From: Sphingomonas sp. TZW2008
GTDB taxonomy: Bacteria > Pseudomonadota > Alphaproteobacteria > Sphingomonadales > Sphingomonadaceae
Direction of reading: 5' to 3'
Assembly: GCF_002117915.1 (NCBI RefSeq)
Contig: NZ_BDJB01000010.1
Location: 24,264-88,263, forward strand
DNA length: 64,000 nucleotides
The notes under the pieces are model-generated. The model was not told where the DNA came from. It searched no databases and saw only the letters and a program-made list of their open reading frames with translations. A program made the translations under genes and the position numbers. This document shows, piece by piece, positions 34,380 through 44,286 of this stretch. Numbering within the stretch: the stretch's first letter is position 1; each line of letters starts with the position of its first letter.

Positions 34380-36688
34380 GCAGGGTACAAAATGTCCTCG
34401 TCGGCACGGTGCGCAGCGCGCTCGGCTGGGTCCCCGCGCAATGGCTGCCCGGCGGCACGCCCGACCCGCTGATCGGCCGGCGCGGCGAAGTAGGGCGGCA
34501 GGCCGTGCGGATCGATGGCGACGCGAAAGTGCAGGGCCAGGCGCGCTTCTCCGCCGAAGTGCCGCTGGAGAACCTGTGCTACGCCGCGCTCGTCCACGCG
34601 ACGATCACGCGCGGGCGGATCACGCGGATCGACACGGCACGGGCTGAGGCCGCCGAGGGCGTGCTGCTGGTTGTCACCCATCGCAACATGCCGCGCGTGT
34701 CCGGCCCCTCGCTGATCGCGATCACCGATCCGACCGCGGTCGGCAACAGCAGCCTGCCGATCCTCCAGGACGACCGCGTACATTACAACGGCCAAGTCGT
34801 CGCGGCGGTGGTCGCGGAAACGCAGGAGCAGGCCGATCACGCGGCGTCGCTGATCGACATCGACTATACCGCCGAACCGGCCGAGACGCGCTTCGAAGCG
34901 GCGAAGGCGGGCGCGCGGATCATCCCGTCGCTGCTGATCGAGCGCAACCACGTGTCGGTCGGCCGCGCCGAGCGCGAGCTCGCCCAGGCGCCGCACCAAG
35001 TGGACAATCTCTATCGCACGCAGTGGCAGAACCATAATGCGATCGAGCTCCACGCGCTGACCGTCGCATGGGAGGGCGAGAAGCTGACCGTGCACGACAC
35101 GACGCAGATGATCGCGTCCGAGGCCGCGACGCTAGCCAAGCTGTTCGGGCTGAAGCGCGAGGATGTGCGCGTGCTCTCGCCGTTCGTCGGCGGCGGTTTC
35201 GGCGGCAAGGGCTTCTGGGATCACCAGGTGGTCGCCGTTGCCGCGGCGCGGATGGTCGGTCGGCCGCTGCGGCTGCAGCTCAGCCGCGAGAGCGTGTATC
35301 GCATCGTGGGCGGACGAAGCGCGACCGAGCAGCGGGTGGCGATCGGTGCCGATAACGAGGGCCGGTTCACCGCGCTGATCCACAACGGCTATTCGGTGAT
35401 GCCGCCCTACGGCGCATGCCCGGAGGCCTATACGCTTGGCACAAGGTCGGCCTATCGCGCGAAGAGCTTCGAAATCGTGCAGCGCCACATCGACATGGCG
35501 GTGGTGCCAAACACCTTCATGCGTGCACCGGGCGAGGCGATCGGCACCTTTGCGCTCGAAAGCGCCGTCGACGAGCTTTCGCACGAGCTGGCGATCGACC
35601 CGGTCGAGCTGCGGCTGCGGAACCTGCCCGACAAGCATCCGATCACCGGCGCGCCCTTTTCGCAACATGCCGCGGCCAAGTCGTGGGCGGACGGCGCGGC
35701 GCGGTTCGGCTGGGAGCACCGCTCCGCCACGCCTGGCACACGGCGCGAGGGCGAATGGCGCATCGGCATGGGCTGCGGCAGCGGCAGCTTTCCCTATATC
35801 CGCATGCCCGGCGCCGCCGTCCGCCTGACGATCCGGCGCGACGGCACAGCGACGCTGGCCTGCTCGGCGCAGGAGATGGGCATGGGGACCTCGACGGTGC
35901 TGGCGCAGCAGGTCGCCGACCGCTTGGGCATCCCGATCGAGGCAGTGGCGATCGAGACGGGCGATTCCGATCTGCCGCCGGCGCCGATGGCGGGTGGATC
36001 GGGGCAGAGCGTGTCGATCGCCGGCGCGCTGCTCGCCGCGTCGGAGAAGCTTCCGGGCGAGTTGCTCCGTCTGGCCGGCAACGACAGCCCACTCGCCGGA
36101 TTGCGACCGGGCGAGATCCGGCTGATCGAGCAGGGGATGGCGAGCGCCGCCGACCCGACCCGGCACGAGACCTTTCGTTCGATTCTCGCCCGCGCCAATC
36201 GCGACGAGGTGAGCGTTTCCGCGACCGGCACACCGCCGCTCGAAATGATGAAGTTCGCGATGCATTCCACCGCGGCGATGTTCTGCGAGCTGCGCGTCAG
36301 TGACGTGACCGGCGAAATCCGCGTCGATCGCCTGCTCGGCTCGTTCGACTGCGGCACGATCCTCAACCCGCGTACCGCCGCCAGCCAGTTCCGCGGCGGG
36401 ATGATCATGGGGCTTGGCCTCGCGCTGACCGAAGAGACGTGGCTCGACGAGCGCAGCGGGCGGATCATGAACCCGACGCTGGCCGACTATCACGTGCCCG
36501 CACACCTCGACGTGCCCGAAATCGAGGTGATGTGGACTGGGATCCCCGATCCGCGATCGCCGCTGGGCGCGCGCGGGATTGGCGAGATCGGCATCACCGG
36601 GGTCGCAGCGGCGGTTGCCAATGCCGTGTTCAACGCCACCGGTAAACGCGTGCGCGACCTGCCGATAACACTCGACAAGCTGTTATAG
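34376..36688 (+). CDS. paoC: Aldehyde oxidoreductase molybdopterin subunit (PaoC-like)
   Basis: A 770-residue catalytic subunit of the xanthine-oxidase family binding molybdopterin cytosine dinucleotide. Visible features: GGGFGGKGFWDHQVVAVAAA, VVPNTFMRAPGEAIGTFALE, ACSAQEMGMGTSTVLAQQVA, GGSGQSVSIAGAL, and GARGIGEIGITGVAAAVANA near the C-terminus with the conserved catalytic Glu. It oxidises aldehydes to acids, likely as detoxification. The ATG overlaps the FAD subunit stop (ATGA). The XdhC/PaoD-type cofactor-insertion chaperone that usually follows is absent here; next comes a Crp-family regulator. Confidence 0.92.
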   Translation: MSRVQNVLVGTVRSALGWVPAQWLPGGTPDPLIGRRGEVGRQAVRIDGDAKVQGQARFSAEVPLENLCYAALVHATITRGRITRIDTARAEAAEGVLLVVTHRNMPRVSGPSLIAITDPTAVGNSSLPILQDDRVHYNGQVVAAVVAETQEQADHAASLIDIDYTAEPAETRFEAAKAGARIIPSLLIERNHVSVGRAERELAQAPHQVDNLYRTQWQNHNAIELHALTVAWEGEKLTVHDTTQMIASEAATLAKLFGLKREDVRVLSPFVGGGFGGKGFWDHQVVAVAAARMVGRPLRLQLSRESVYRIVGGRSATEQRVAIGADNEGRFTALIHNGYSVMPPYGACPEAYTLGTRSAYRAKSFEIVQRHIDMAVVPNTFMRAPGEAIGTFALESAVDELSHELAIDPVELRLRNLPDKHPITGAPFSQHAAAKSWADGAARFGWEHRSATPGTRREGEWRIGMGCGSGSFPYIRMPGAAVRLTIRRDGTATLACSAQEMGMGTSTVLAQQVADRLGIPIEAVAIETGDSDLPPAPMAGGSGQSVSIAGALLAASEKLPGELLRLAGNDSPLAGLRPGEIRLIEQGMASAADPTRHETFRSILARANRDEVSVSATGTPPLEMMKFAMHSTAAMFCELRVSDVTGEIRVDRLLGSFDCGTILNPRTAASQFRGGMIMGLGLALTEETWLDERSGRIMNPTLADYHVPAHLDVPEIEVMWTGIPDPRSPLGARGIGEIGITGVAAAVANAVFNATGKRVRDLPITLDKLL

Positions 36689-36864
36689 GATTGGGCGGGC
36701 GCCGCGGCGTTAATCTGAGCCACGCCGATCCGCGCACTGCGGCGCCTGTGTACCGGCTCGTACGATCGCCCGATGCCGGTGCGCAGGCAGGTGCGATTGC
36801 GGGGGTGGGCGGGCGGCGGATCAGCCTTGAAGGATACGCTGCCCGATCGGTACGTTCCGGACCA

Positions 36865-37647
36865 ATGATCGAAAGTCCGCTTGAAGCACGATTGTCGCAA
36901 TACACGCCGCTGACCTTCGCCGAGCGCGACGCGCTGCGCTGGCTTGAACGGCGCGAGCGCAGCGTTGCGGCCGGCGAGGTGCTGATCGAGGAGGGGGCGG
37001 CGACCGACCAGCTCTACCTCGTGGCGAGCGGGTGGCTGCACGGATCGGTACGGCTCAAGGACGGCGGGCGGCAGATCCTGCGCTTCTACTTCGTCGGCGA
37101 CGTGACGACGACCTTCTCTATCGCCTGGGGGCGCAGCGCCGCGAGGCTGCAGGCGGTCAGCCCCGCGAACCTCTATCAGATTCCGAAGGACGTGTTCGGT
37201 CGGCTGTTCCGATCGCAGCCGCGACTCGGCGCCTTGCTCTATGCCGTCGCCGCGTCGGAACAGGTGGCGATGGCGGATCGGCTGACGTCGATCGGGAGGA
37301 CTGACGGCTTTACGCGGATCGCGACGCTGCTGCTCGACATCCGCTCGCGGTTGCGCGTGGCGGACGGGCTCGACGGGTCGACGTTCGAGCTACCTTTGAC
37401 GCAGCAGGATCTGGGTGATGCGGTCGGCCTGACCAAGACGCACGTCAATCGATCGCTCAAAGCGCTGGAGGAGACGGGGTTGGTCGAGCGTACCGGGCGC
37501 CTGATCCGGATCAACGACGTCGACCGCCTTGCCCGACTGGTCGATTTCAAGGATCGGCACGGCGAGATCGCGACCGACTGGCTCCCCACCGCCGGGCCGA
37601 GAAGTGACATGGATCATACAACCGCCCGGATCGAAGAACATATGTAA
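36865..37647 (+). CDS. Crp/Fnr family transcriptional regulator
   Basis: A 260-residue regulator: an N-terminal cyclic-nucleotide-binding-like domain (about 25-145, with AAGEVLIEEGAATDQLYLVASGW) and a C-terminal HTH_Crp domain (about 160-235, LTQQDLGDAVGLTKTHVNRS as the recognition part). It has no N-terminal FNR-type cysteines, so it does not look oxygen-sensing by Fe-S cluster. The frame continues 58 codons upstream, but ATG 36865 begins the conserved domain. It precedes the inositol-synthase cluster by 107 bases in the same direction, which makes a regulatory link possible but unproven. Confidence 0.88.
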   Translation: MIESPLEARLSQYTPLTFAERDALRWLERRERSVAAGEVLIEEGAATDQLYLVASGWLHGSVRLKDGGRQILRFYFVGDVTTTFSIAWGRSAARLQAVSPANLYQIPKDVFGRLFRSQPRLGALLYAVAASEQVAMADRLTSIGRTDGFTRIATLLLDIRSRLRVADGLDGSTFELPLTQQDLGDAVGLTKTHVNRSLKALEETGLVERTGRLIRINDVDRLARLVDFKDRHGEIATDWLPTAGPRSDMDHTTARIEEHM

Positions 37648-37673
37648 CGACCGCGCAACGAAAGTTCCGTTAC
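37644..37673. promoter_or_regulatory. Nested inverted repeats between the crp-like gene and ino1
   Basis: GTAACG (37644-37649) and CGTTAC (37668-37673) form an outer repeat, and AACG/CGTT (37657-37660, 37668-37671) an inner one sharing its right arm. It sits at the crp-like stop, 81 bases before ino1. It may be an operator of the cluster or a weak terminator. Confidence 0.25.
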
Positions 37674-37754
37674 CCGCAAATTTCCCGCAACCGCCCCATT
37701 TGCCCGCGGTTCGGCGTTGGGTGGCCCGTTTCCGGGTCGAGCGGGGAAATCTTT

Positions 37755-38929
<1,175 letters not shown>

Positions 38930-38933
<4 letters not shown>

Positions 38934-39871
38934 TCGGCGCCCCCGTGGCGGCGAATACCTTGACCGGAGCCAATGCGGCGAAGGGGCTGACCCCAGCCGT
39001 ACTGCCGCTGTTTCGCGAGCTTGGCGACCTGAAGCGCATCCACTCGGCGGCGACCCCCGGATCGATCGCCGAACGGCTGTTCGTCGCCGCGTGGGCGGCG
39101 CTGGTCCGCGGCGATGCGGCGGGTAGCGTGATGGCGCGCACGGTAGCGGCGGCGCTGGTATCGGCGCGGCTCGGCGACATCGATGCCGCCGCGCTCGCCT
39201 TGCTCGGGATCAGCGACGAGGCGTCGGCGATCCTCGGCCGCGCATTCGACGAGATCGCACCCGAGCTCCCCGCCGCGCTAAGCGCGCAGTTGCGCGAGGC
39301 GCTGATCGGGGGGCGGCCGGAAGCCGGGCCGGTGCCCGCCTTCGTCGGGAAGCTCTCCCGCCAACCGCGCGCGGGCGTCACCTGTCCCGGGCGGCCGCGC
39401 ATCCTGCTCCAGCCGCCCGAGAACCACGCCGAGCACTGCCTGATGGTCGCGGTATACGGCGTGCTTGCGAGCGGCTGGCACGATGCCGATCCGACCGCGG
39501 TTTTCGTCGCCGGGCTTGCGCATCACCTGCACAACGCGGACATGCCCGACAGCGGTTACTCGGGCGAGATGCTACTCGGCGGTGCGCTCAATGCCGCGAT
39601 CGCCAACGCCCGCGCCTCCGCGCTTGGCGAACTCGACGATCGCCTGCGCCCGATCGTCGAGGCGGCGATCGAACCCATCGGCGGCGATCGCACGCCCGAG
39701 GCGCGCGCCTTCCACGTCGCCGACGTGCTCGACCGCGTGCTGGAGATCGAGCAGTTCACGCGCGCCGCGCGGCTGACGATGGACGTGGTGCTCGACGACT
39801 ATGGCCTCGTCCATGACGGGCCGGTTAAGGCGTTCCACGACCGAATCCTCGCTGACGCGGGGCTGGCATGA
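38930..39871 (+). CDS. HD-domain-like metal hydrolase of the inositol/YcaO cluster
   Basis: A 313-residue protein. The N-terminal 150 residues are helical and unrecognised. The second half looks like an HD-superfamily metal phosphohydrolase: ENHAEHCLMVAVYG (His166/His169), then FVAGLAHHLHNADMPDSGYS (His198, His199, then HNAD in place of HD), and FHVADVLDRVLEIEQF. The frame is open upstream inside ino1, but the GTG at 38930 overlaps the ino1 stop in a GTGA junction, and no ATG fits; I chose it. A phosphatase acting on inositol phosphate or a later phosphorylated intermediate is an inference from the cluster. The gene downstream overlaps its stop by ATGA. Confidence 0.7.
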
Positions 39872-41001
39872 GCATGGCGGCGGCGCTGCGGTCACCCATC
39901 ACCGGCCGGCCGCTCGTCGCCGACACGCCGCACTCGCTCGCCGCCCCAGGGGAACGCTGGCCGGTGGTCGACGGCATCCCCTATCTCCGCATCGAGAGCG
40001 AGGGGCTGGTCGCGGTGGCGCTCGACCATCTCGACGCCGGCTGCCCCGACGATGCGCTGGTCGCGTTGCTAACCGATCAGGACGCCTGGTGGACCGGACC
40101 TGCCACGGATCTGTCTGAGCTCAAGCGCTTGGTGCGTGAGCGCGACACGCTGTCGCTGCGCGACGCGATGGCGCTGCTGCGGATGGGGCCGGTCGCCGAC
40201 TATTTCGCCTATCGCTGGGTCGATCCTACCTATCTCGCTGGGCTGGCGCTGATCGAGGCGCACTGGACCACGCCCGTCACCGCATTCGAACTGGCGTGCG
40301 GCATCGGCCACTATCTACGCGATCTGAGCCGCGCGGGTGTCGCCTGCGTCGGCGGTGACGTGGTGTTCGCCAAATGCTGGCTGGCGAAACACTGGGTCGC
40401 CCCCGCGGCGGACTATGTCGTGTTCGACGCGAGCGCGCCGTGGCCGATTGTGGATCGGCGCTTCGATCTCGTGCTGTGCAACGACGCCTTCTACTTCCTG
40501 CCCGATCAGCCTACCATCGCGCAGCGGTTGCGCGCGGCGCTCGCGCCCGATGGCGTGCTCGCGGTCAGCCATCTGCACAACGCCGACTATCACGGCGGCA
40601 GCAAGGGCCCGGCGCGCGGCTGGACCGAATGGGCGGCGTTGTTCCCTGACGCCGCGGTCTATGACGAGCGCGCCTTGCTCGGCGCGCTGCTCGACGCCGG
40701 GGGACCGCAGGCGCAGGGCTGGCGCGCCGATCCCAATGTGGAGGCATGGTCGATCGTCGAGCCGGCCACATCGTCGCGCGCGCTGACCGGCGGCGTGGCG
40801 CTGCCCGCGGACGACGCGGTGCTGCGGCCGAACCCGCTGATCGGCGACGCGCCTGGCGAGCAACACGTTGCGTGGCCCTCGGAGCGCTGGCGCGACGAGT
40901 ATGCGCCCGGCTGCTTCTGGGCGAAGCGCGACGACGAACTCACCTTTCTCGCCGACCCAGTGCGCCTACGCCGCCTGGTCGACCTGCCGGAGCGCTGGTG
41001 A
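39868..41001 (+). CDS. Class I SAM-dependent methyltransferase of the inositol/YcaO cluster
   Basis: A 377-residue protein. The first 40 residues (LRSPITGRPLVA ... VVDGIPYLR) resemble the Trm112-like lead domain of some methyltransferases, without its cysteines. Residues about 130-235 are a Rossmann methyltransferase: FELACGIGHYLRDLSRAG (SAM motif I), CVGGDVVFAKCWLAK, and FDLVLCNDAFYFLPD (motif IV). The C-terminal 130 residues are specific to this protein. Substrate unknown; in context a glycoside or inositol hydroxyl or amine. Start ATG overlaps the upstream stop (ATGA), and the next gene starts within its stop (TGATG). Confidence 0.8.
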   Translation: MSMAAALRSPITGRPLVADTPHSLAAPGERWPVVDGIPYLRIESEGLVAVALDHLDAGCPDDALVALLTDQDAWWTGPATDLSELKRLVRERDTLSLRDAMALLRMGPVADYFAYRWVDPTYLAGLALIEAHWTTPVTAFELACGIGHYLRDLSRAGVACVGGDVVFAKCWLAKHWVAPAADYVVFDASAPWPIVDRRFDLVLCNDAFYFLPDQPTIAQRLRAALAPDGVLAVSHLHNADYHGGSKGPARGWTEWAALFPDAAVYDERALLGALLDAGGPQAQGWRADPNVEAWSIVEPATSSRALTGGVALPADDAVLRPNPLIGDAPGEQHVAWPSERWRDEYAPGCFWAKRDDELTFLADPVRLRRLVDLPERW

Positions 41002-41993
41002 TGCGTTGGGGGATCGCAGGCTACGGCTGGGTCGCGCGCGACCACATGGCGCCGGGCATCACCGCGGCAGGAGGGACGGTCGCGGCGGTTGCCGATCCGT
41101 CGCCCGCCGCGCGGGACCGGGCAAGCGCCGCGGGGATCGCAGCGTATGACAGCGTCGAGGCGATGATCGCGGCGAGCGGGTGCGACCTCGTCTACGTCGC
41201 CGCGCCCAACGACGCGCATCTCGCCCCGGTGCGCGCGGCTGCCGCGGCCGGGCTACCGGTGCTGTGCGAGAAGCCGATCGCGGCATCGCTCGTCGACGCA
41301 GAGGCGATGGCGGCGGCGGTCGGCGATACGCTCTACGGCACTGCCTTCGACCAGCGCCACCATCCCGCGCATCGCGCGATCGCTGAGGCGATCGTCGCGG
41401 GCGAGATCGGCCGCCCGGTCGCGGTGCGCATCGTCTACGCCTGCTGGGTCGATCCGCTGTGGTCGCCCGACGGCGCGGCGCACGACAATTGGCGCGTCGA
41501 CCCGGCACGTGCGGGCGGCGGCGCGGTGATCGACCTCGCGCTCCACGGCCTCGACCTTGCCGAGCGGCTGTTGCACGAGCCGGTCACGTCATTGTCGATC
41601 CAGCTCCAGCGGCGCATCCACGCCTATTCGGCCGACGACGGCGGCGTGTTGGCGGGGCGGACCGCGTCGGGCGTGCTGTTCCAGAGCCACGTCGCCTACA
41701 ATTGCGCCGAGGTGCTGCCGCGCCGCCGGCTCGAGGTGCTGGGCGAGCACGGGCTGATCGTCGCCACCGACACGATGGGGCAGACCGCGGGCGGCAGCGT
41801 CGTGCGCCGCTGCGCGCGTTCGGGCGAGGAGACGCCGATCGCCTTCGACACCGGCTGCAGCCCCTTCGCCGCGCAGGCCGCGGCGTTCATGGCGGCGGTG
41901 CGCGGCGGTGCGCACGATTTCTCGATGCCGCGCGACATCGCGCTGATGCGCGTCTTCGACGCTGCCTATCAGGAGGCGATCCTATGCCTTTGA
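41001..41993 (+). CDS. Gfo/Idh/MocA family oxidoreductase of the inositol/YcaO cluster
   Basis: A 330-residue NAD(P)-dependent dehydrogenase. NAD loop GIAGYGWVARDHMAPGI (residues 4-20), then YVAAPNDAHLAPVRAA and the conserved VLCEKPIA (Lys about 92), with GGGAVIDLALHGLDL holding the catalytic His/Asp region. Members oxidise or reduce sugars and inositols; inositol 2-dehydrogenase is one, which fits the inositol synthase upstream. The frame runs far upstream inside the methyltransferase, but only ATG 41001 starts the Rossmann fold. It overlaps the preceding stop by one base and the following start by ten bases; AGGAGG in its end serves the next gene. Confidence 0.88.
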   Translation: MRWGIAGYGWVARDHMAPGITAAGGTVAAVADPSPAARDRASAAGIAAYDSVEAMIAASGCDLVYVAAPNDAHLAPVRAAAAAGLPVLCEKPIAASLVDAEAMAAAVGDTLYGTAFDQRHHPAHRAIAEAIVAGEIGRPVAVRIVYACWVDPLWSPDGAAHDNWRVDPARAGGGAVIDLALHGLDLAERLLHEPVTSLSIQLQRRIHAYSADDGGVLAGRTASGVLFQSHVAYNCAEVLPRRRLEVLGEHGLIVATDTMGQTAGGSVVRRCARSGEETPIAFDTGCSPFAAQAAAFMAAVRGGAHDFSMPRDIALMRVFDAAYQEAILCL

Positions 41994-42799
41994 GCTGGTT
42001 CGCCTGCGCCAACTGCGGCTTCTGGCAGCATCACTTCGCGCCGCCCGACTGCCCGGTGTGCAGCGACGTGCGCAACGATCTACCCGCCGACGGCTGGCGC
42101 TTCCTGCCCGAGCACGAGGTCGCCGCGATGCATGAGGGCGACGCGCGTGAGGTGGCGCCCGGCCTGTGGGCGTTCACTACGCGCCCGGCGCTCGGCCTCG
42201 CCGGCACCGGATGGCTGATCGTGCGCGAAGGCGGCAACATCGCGTTCGAGGCGGCGCCCTATTATTCGGACGCGATGCTCGACCGGATCGCGACGCTCGG
42301 CGGCGTCGCCTTCCTCTCGGCCAGCCACGCGCATGGCTATGGCGCGCTGTTCCAGCTCCAGCGCCGCTTCGATCCGGCTATCGTCGCGATCCAGCGCGAC
42401 GATCTGTCGATGACCAAGGCGTTCCGCGTCACCGCCCCGTTCGACGACGTGCTCGAACTCGCCCCCGGCTACACGCTGCATCACGTCGGCGGCCATTACG
42501 CAGGCCAGGCATGCCTGCACGATGCGCCCGGCGGACGGCTGTTCTGCGGCGACATGTTCAAGATCGATCAGGACGGCGACGGTCGCAGCCAGTCGATTTC
42601 CAGCCACAAGGCCTTTCACAAGGACATTCCGCTGACCCATGCCGAACTGCGTCGCTATCGCGACACCATTGCCCCGCTTCCCTTCGATGCGCTGCTGACG
42701 CCGTTCGAATATGCACCAGATATCGGCCGCGACACCGCGCTCGCCGCGCTCGACGAGGGCCTGGCGCGCGCGCCAGGCGTCAAGCGGTTGCCGCTGTGA
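41984..42799 (+). CDS. Zinc-ribbon metallo-beta-lactamase-fold protein of the cluster
   Basis: A 271-residue two-part protein. Residues 1-30 form a rubredoxin-like knuckle pair, CANC (Cys8, Cys11) and CPVC (Cys23, Cys26). The rest is an MBL-fold domain: FLSASHAHGYGAL (His115, His117), HHVGGHYAGQACLHD (His171) and RLFCGDMFKID (Asp190). The usual HxHxDH box reads HAHGYG, so the Asp-His for the second metal are missing; a mono-metal or altered centre is likely. The family includes hydrolases and redox enzymes, and the Cys knuckle may bind Fe or Zn. An AGGAGG site lies 7 bases before the ATG. The next gene starts at an overlapping GTGA. Confidence 0.78.
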   Translation: MPLSWFACANCGFWQHHFAPPDCPVCSDVRNDLPADGWRFLPEHEVAAMHEGDAREVAPGLWAFTTRPALGLAGTGWLIVREGGNIAFEAAPYYSDAMLDRIATLGGVAFLSASHAHGYGALFQLQRRFDPAIVAIQRDDLSMTKAFRVTAPFDDVLELAPGYTLHHVGGHYAGQACLHDAPGGRLFCGDMFKIDQDGDGRSQSISSHKAFHKDIPLTHAELRRYRDTIAPLPFDALLTPFEYAPDIGRDTALAALDEGLARAPGVKRLPL

Positions 42800-44286
42800 G
42801 GTCGGGGCTGCCCGAGGGGCTCGGCGCCGCCGCGCACGCCTATCTTGACGCATTTCCGCGCGGCGACGTGGTGGCATTCCCGATCCACCCGCTCGACCGG
42901 CTGGAGTTGCCGGTGTGGGTCGTCGCGCTGTTTCCGGAGGATTTGGCGCTGGCGGGAATCATGCCCTATGGCGTCGGCTATGGCGCGACCGACGAGGCGG
43001 CGGTGCTCGGCGGGCTGGGCGAGATCGCCGAAATGGTGTGGCCGACGCTGACGCTGGGTGCACGGCAGAAGACTACCGGCAGCTATCGCAATCTCGCCGC
43101 ATCGCTGGGCACGCGCGCGATCGCCGATCCGCTGACGCTGTGCCTGCCCGCCGGATCGTCCGTCGACCACGATACCGTGCTCGACTGGGTCGAGGCGAAG
43201 CGTTGGGCGGACGGCTCGACCGTGCTCGTCCCGATCGATCTCGCCGCCTATTCGGCGAAGGAACTGGCGCCGGGCTATCGGCCGTTCACGACGATTATCT
43301 CGAACGGGATGGGCGCCGGCCCCGATCTGGATTGGGCGATCGGGCATGGCTTGTGCGAGATCCTGCAGCGCGACGGCAACGGCGTCGTCTTTCGCGCGCT
43401 CGATCGCGGCACGGCGCTGTCGCTCGACAGTGATCTGCCGGCATCGACGCGCGCGATCCTCGATCGGTTCGATGCAGCCGGCATCCGTGCAATCCCCAAG
43501 TTCGCGACCGACCAGTTCGGCCTTCCCAACCTCTACTGCGTCGGCGTCGACGAGCGCGCTGCGCCCGCCGCGCCGATCATGGTCACCGCGTGCGGCGAGG
43601 CGTGCCACGCCGATCGCGACGCCGCGCTCGACAAGTGCCTGACTGAATTCGCCGCCAGCCGCGCGCGCAAGGCGTTCGCGCACGGCCCCGCCGATCTCGT
43701 CGCCAGCGTCGCGCCCGCGGGCTATGTCGAGCGCTTCATGGCGCAGGCCGGCGGGGCAGCGAAGTCGAGCGACCGGCGCGCGTTCGCCGCGATGCAGGAA
43801 TGGACGCGGCGCAACGCCGAGGAACTGCGCGACTGGCTCTCGCACAGCATGCTCGCCGAACGCGCGTCGCACGCCTTCTCCGCGCTGCCGACGCAGCCCG
43901 CGCCTGACGGCCATGCCCGCGCGCTCACCGCGCGCGCCGCGGTCGAGGCGGCGGGGTTCGACATCCTCTACGTCGACATGTCGCCGCCCGATCGCGCGGT
44001 CACCGTCGTCAAGGTCATCGTGCCCGGCATGGAGGTGGAGACGATGAGCTATTACCGCATCGGCGCGCGCAACACCGAGAAGCTGCTCGAGCTTGGCTCG
44101 CCGCTGGTACAGTTCGGCGAGGAGGGCGCCGCGCTCCGCCGCATTCGCTTGCCCGAGGCCGACGCCGAACGGCTTGGCCATCCGCTGTTCGACACGGCGA
44201 TGGCCGATCGCCTCGTCGGCCCGCTCTACCCGCTCTATCGCGAGCCCGAGGCGCATCACGTCGCGTTCGAGGCGGGCGTCGAATGA
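42796..44286 (+). CDS. YcaO-family ATP-dependent protein
   Basis: A 496-residue YcaO protein. YcaO enzymes use ATP to activate an amide oxygen, giving azolines, thioamides or amidines. The family skeleton is clear: PYGVGYGATDEAAVLGGLGE with Glu76 and Glu79, a SYRNLAASLG and LPAGSSVDHDTVLDWVEAKR stretch, SNGMGAGPDLDWAIGHGLCE followed by ILQRDG (Glu188, Gln191, Arg192), TEFAASR (Glu284, Arg289), and VVKVIVPGME (407-412). Several usual ATP-site positions differ (Met80 for Arg, Gln191 for Glu). The GTG at 42796 overlaps the MBL stop (GTGA); no later start keeps the full domain. No E1-like or TfuA partner and no precursor peptide is beside it, so it may act on a small molecule. Confidence 0.85.
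   Translation: MRSGLPEGLGAAAHAYLDAFPRGDVVAFPIHPLDRLELPVWVVALFPEDLALAGIMPYGVGYGATDEAAVLGGLGEIAEMVWPTLTLGARQKTTGSYRNLAASLGTRAIADPLTLCLPAGSSVDHDTVLDWVEAKRWADGSTVLVPIDLAAYSAKELAPGYRPFTTIISNGMGAGPDLDWAIGHGLCEILQRDGNGVVFRALDRGTALSLDSDLPASTRAILDRFDAAGIRAIPKFATDQFGLPNLYCVGVDERAAPAAPIMVTACGEACHADRDAALDKCLTEFAASRARKAFAHGPADLVASVAPAGYVERFMAQAGGAAKSSDRRAFAAMQEWTRRNAEELRDWLSHSMLAERASHAFSALPTQPAPDGHARALTARAAVEAAGFDILYVDMSPPDRAVTVVKVIVPGMEVETMSYYRIGARNTEKLLELGSPLVQFGEEGAALRRIRLPEADAERLGHPLFDTAMADRLVGPLYPLYREPEAHHVAFEAGVE

Noticed and set aside
42796..44286. Calling the YcaO gene part of a RiPP cluster
   Set aside because: No precursor peptide, leader-binding protein, protease or exporter is adjacent, and the other genes are sugar enzymes.
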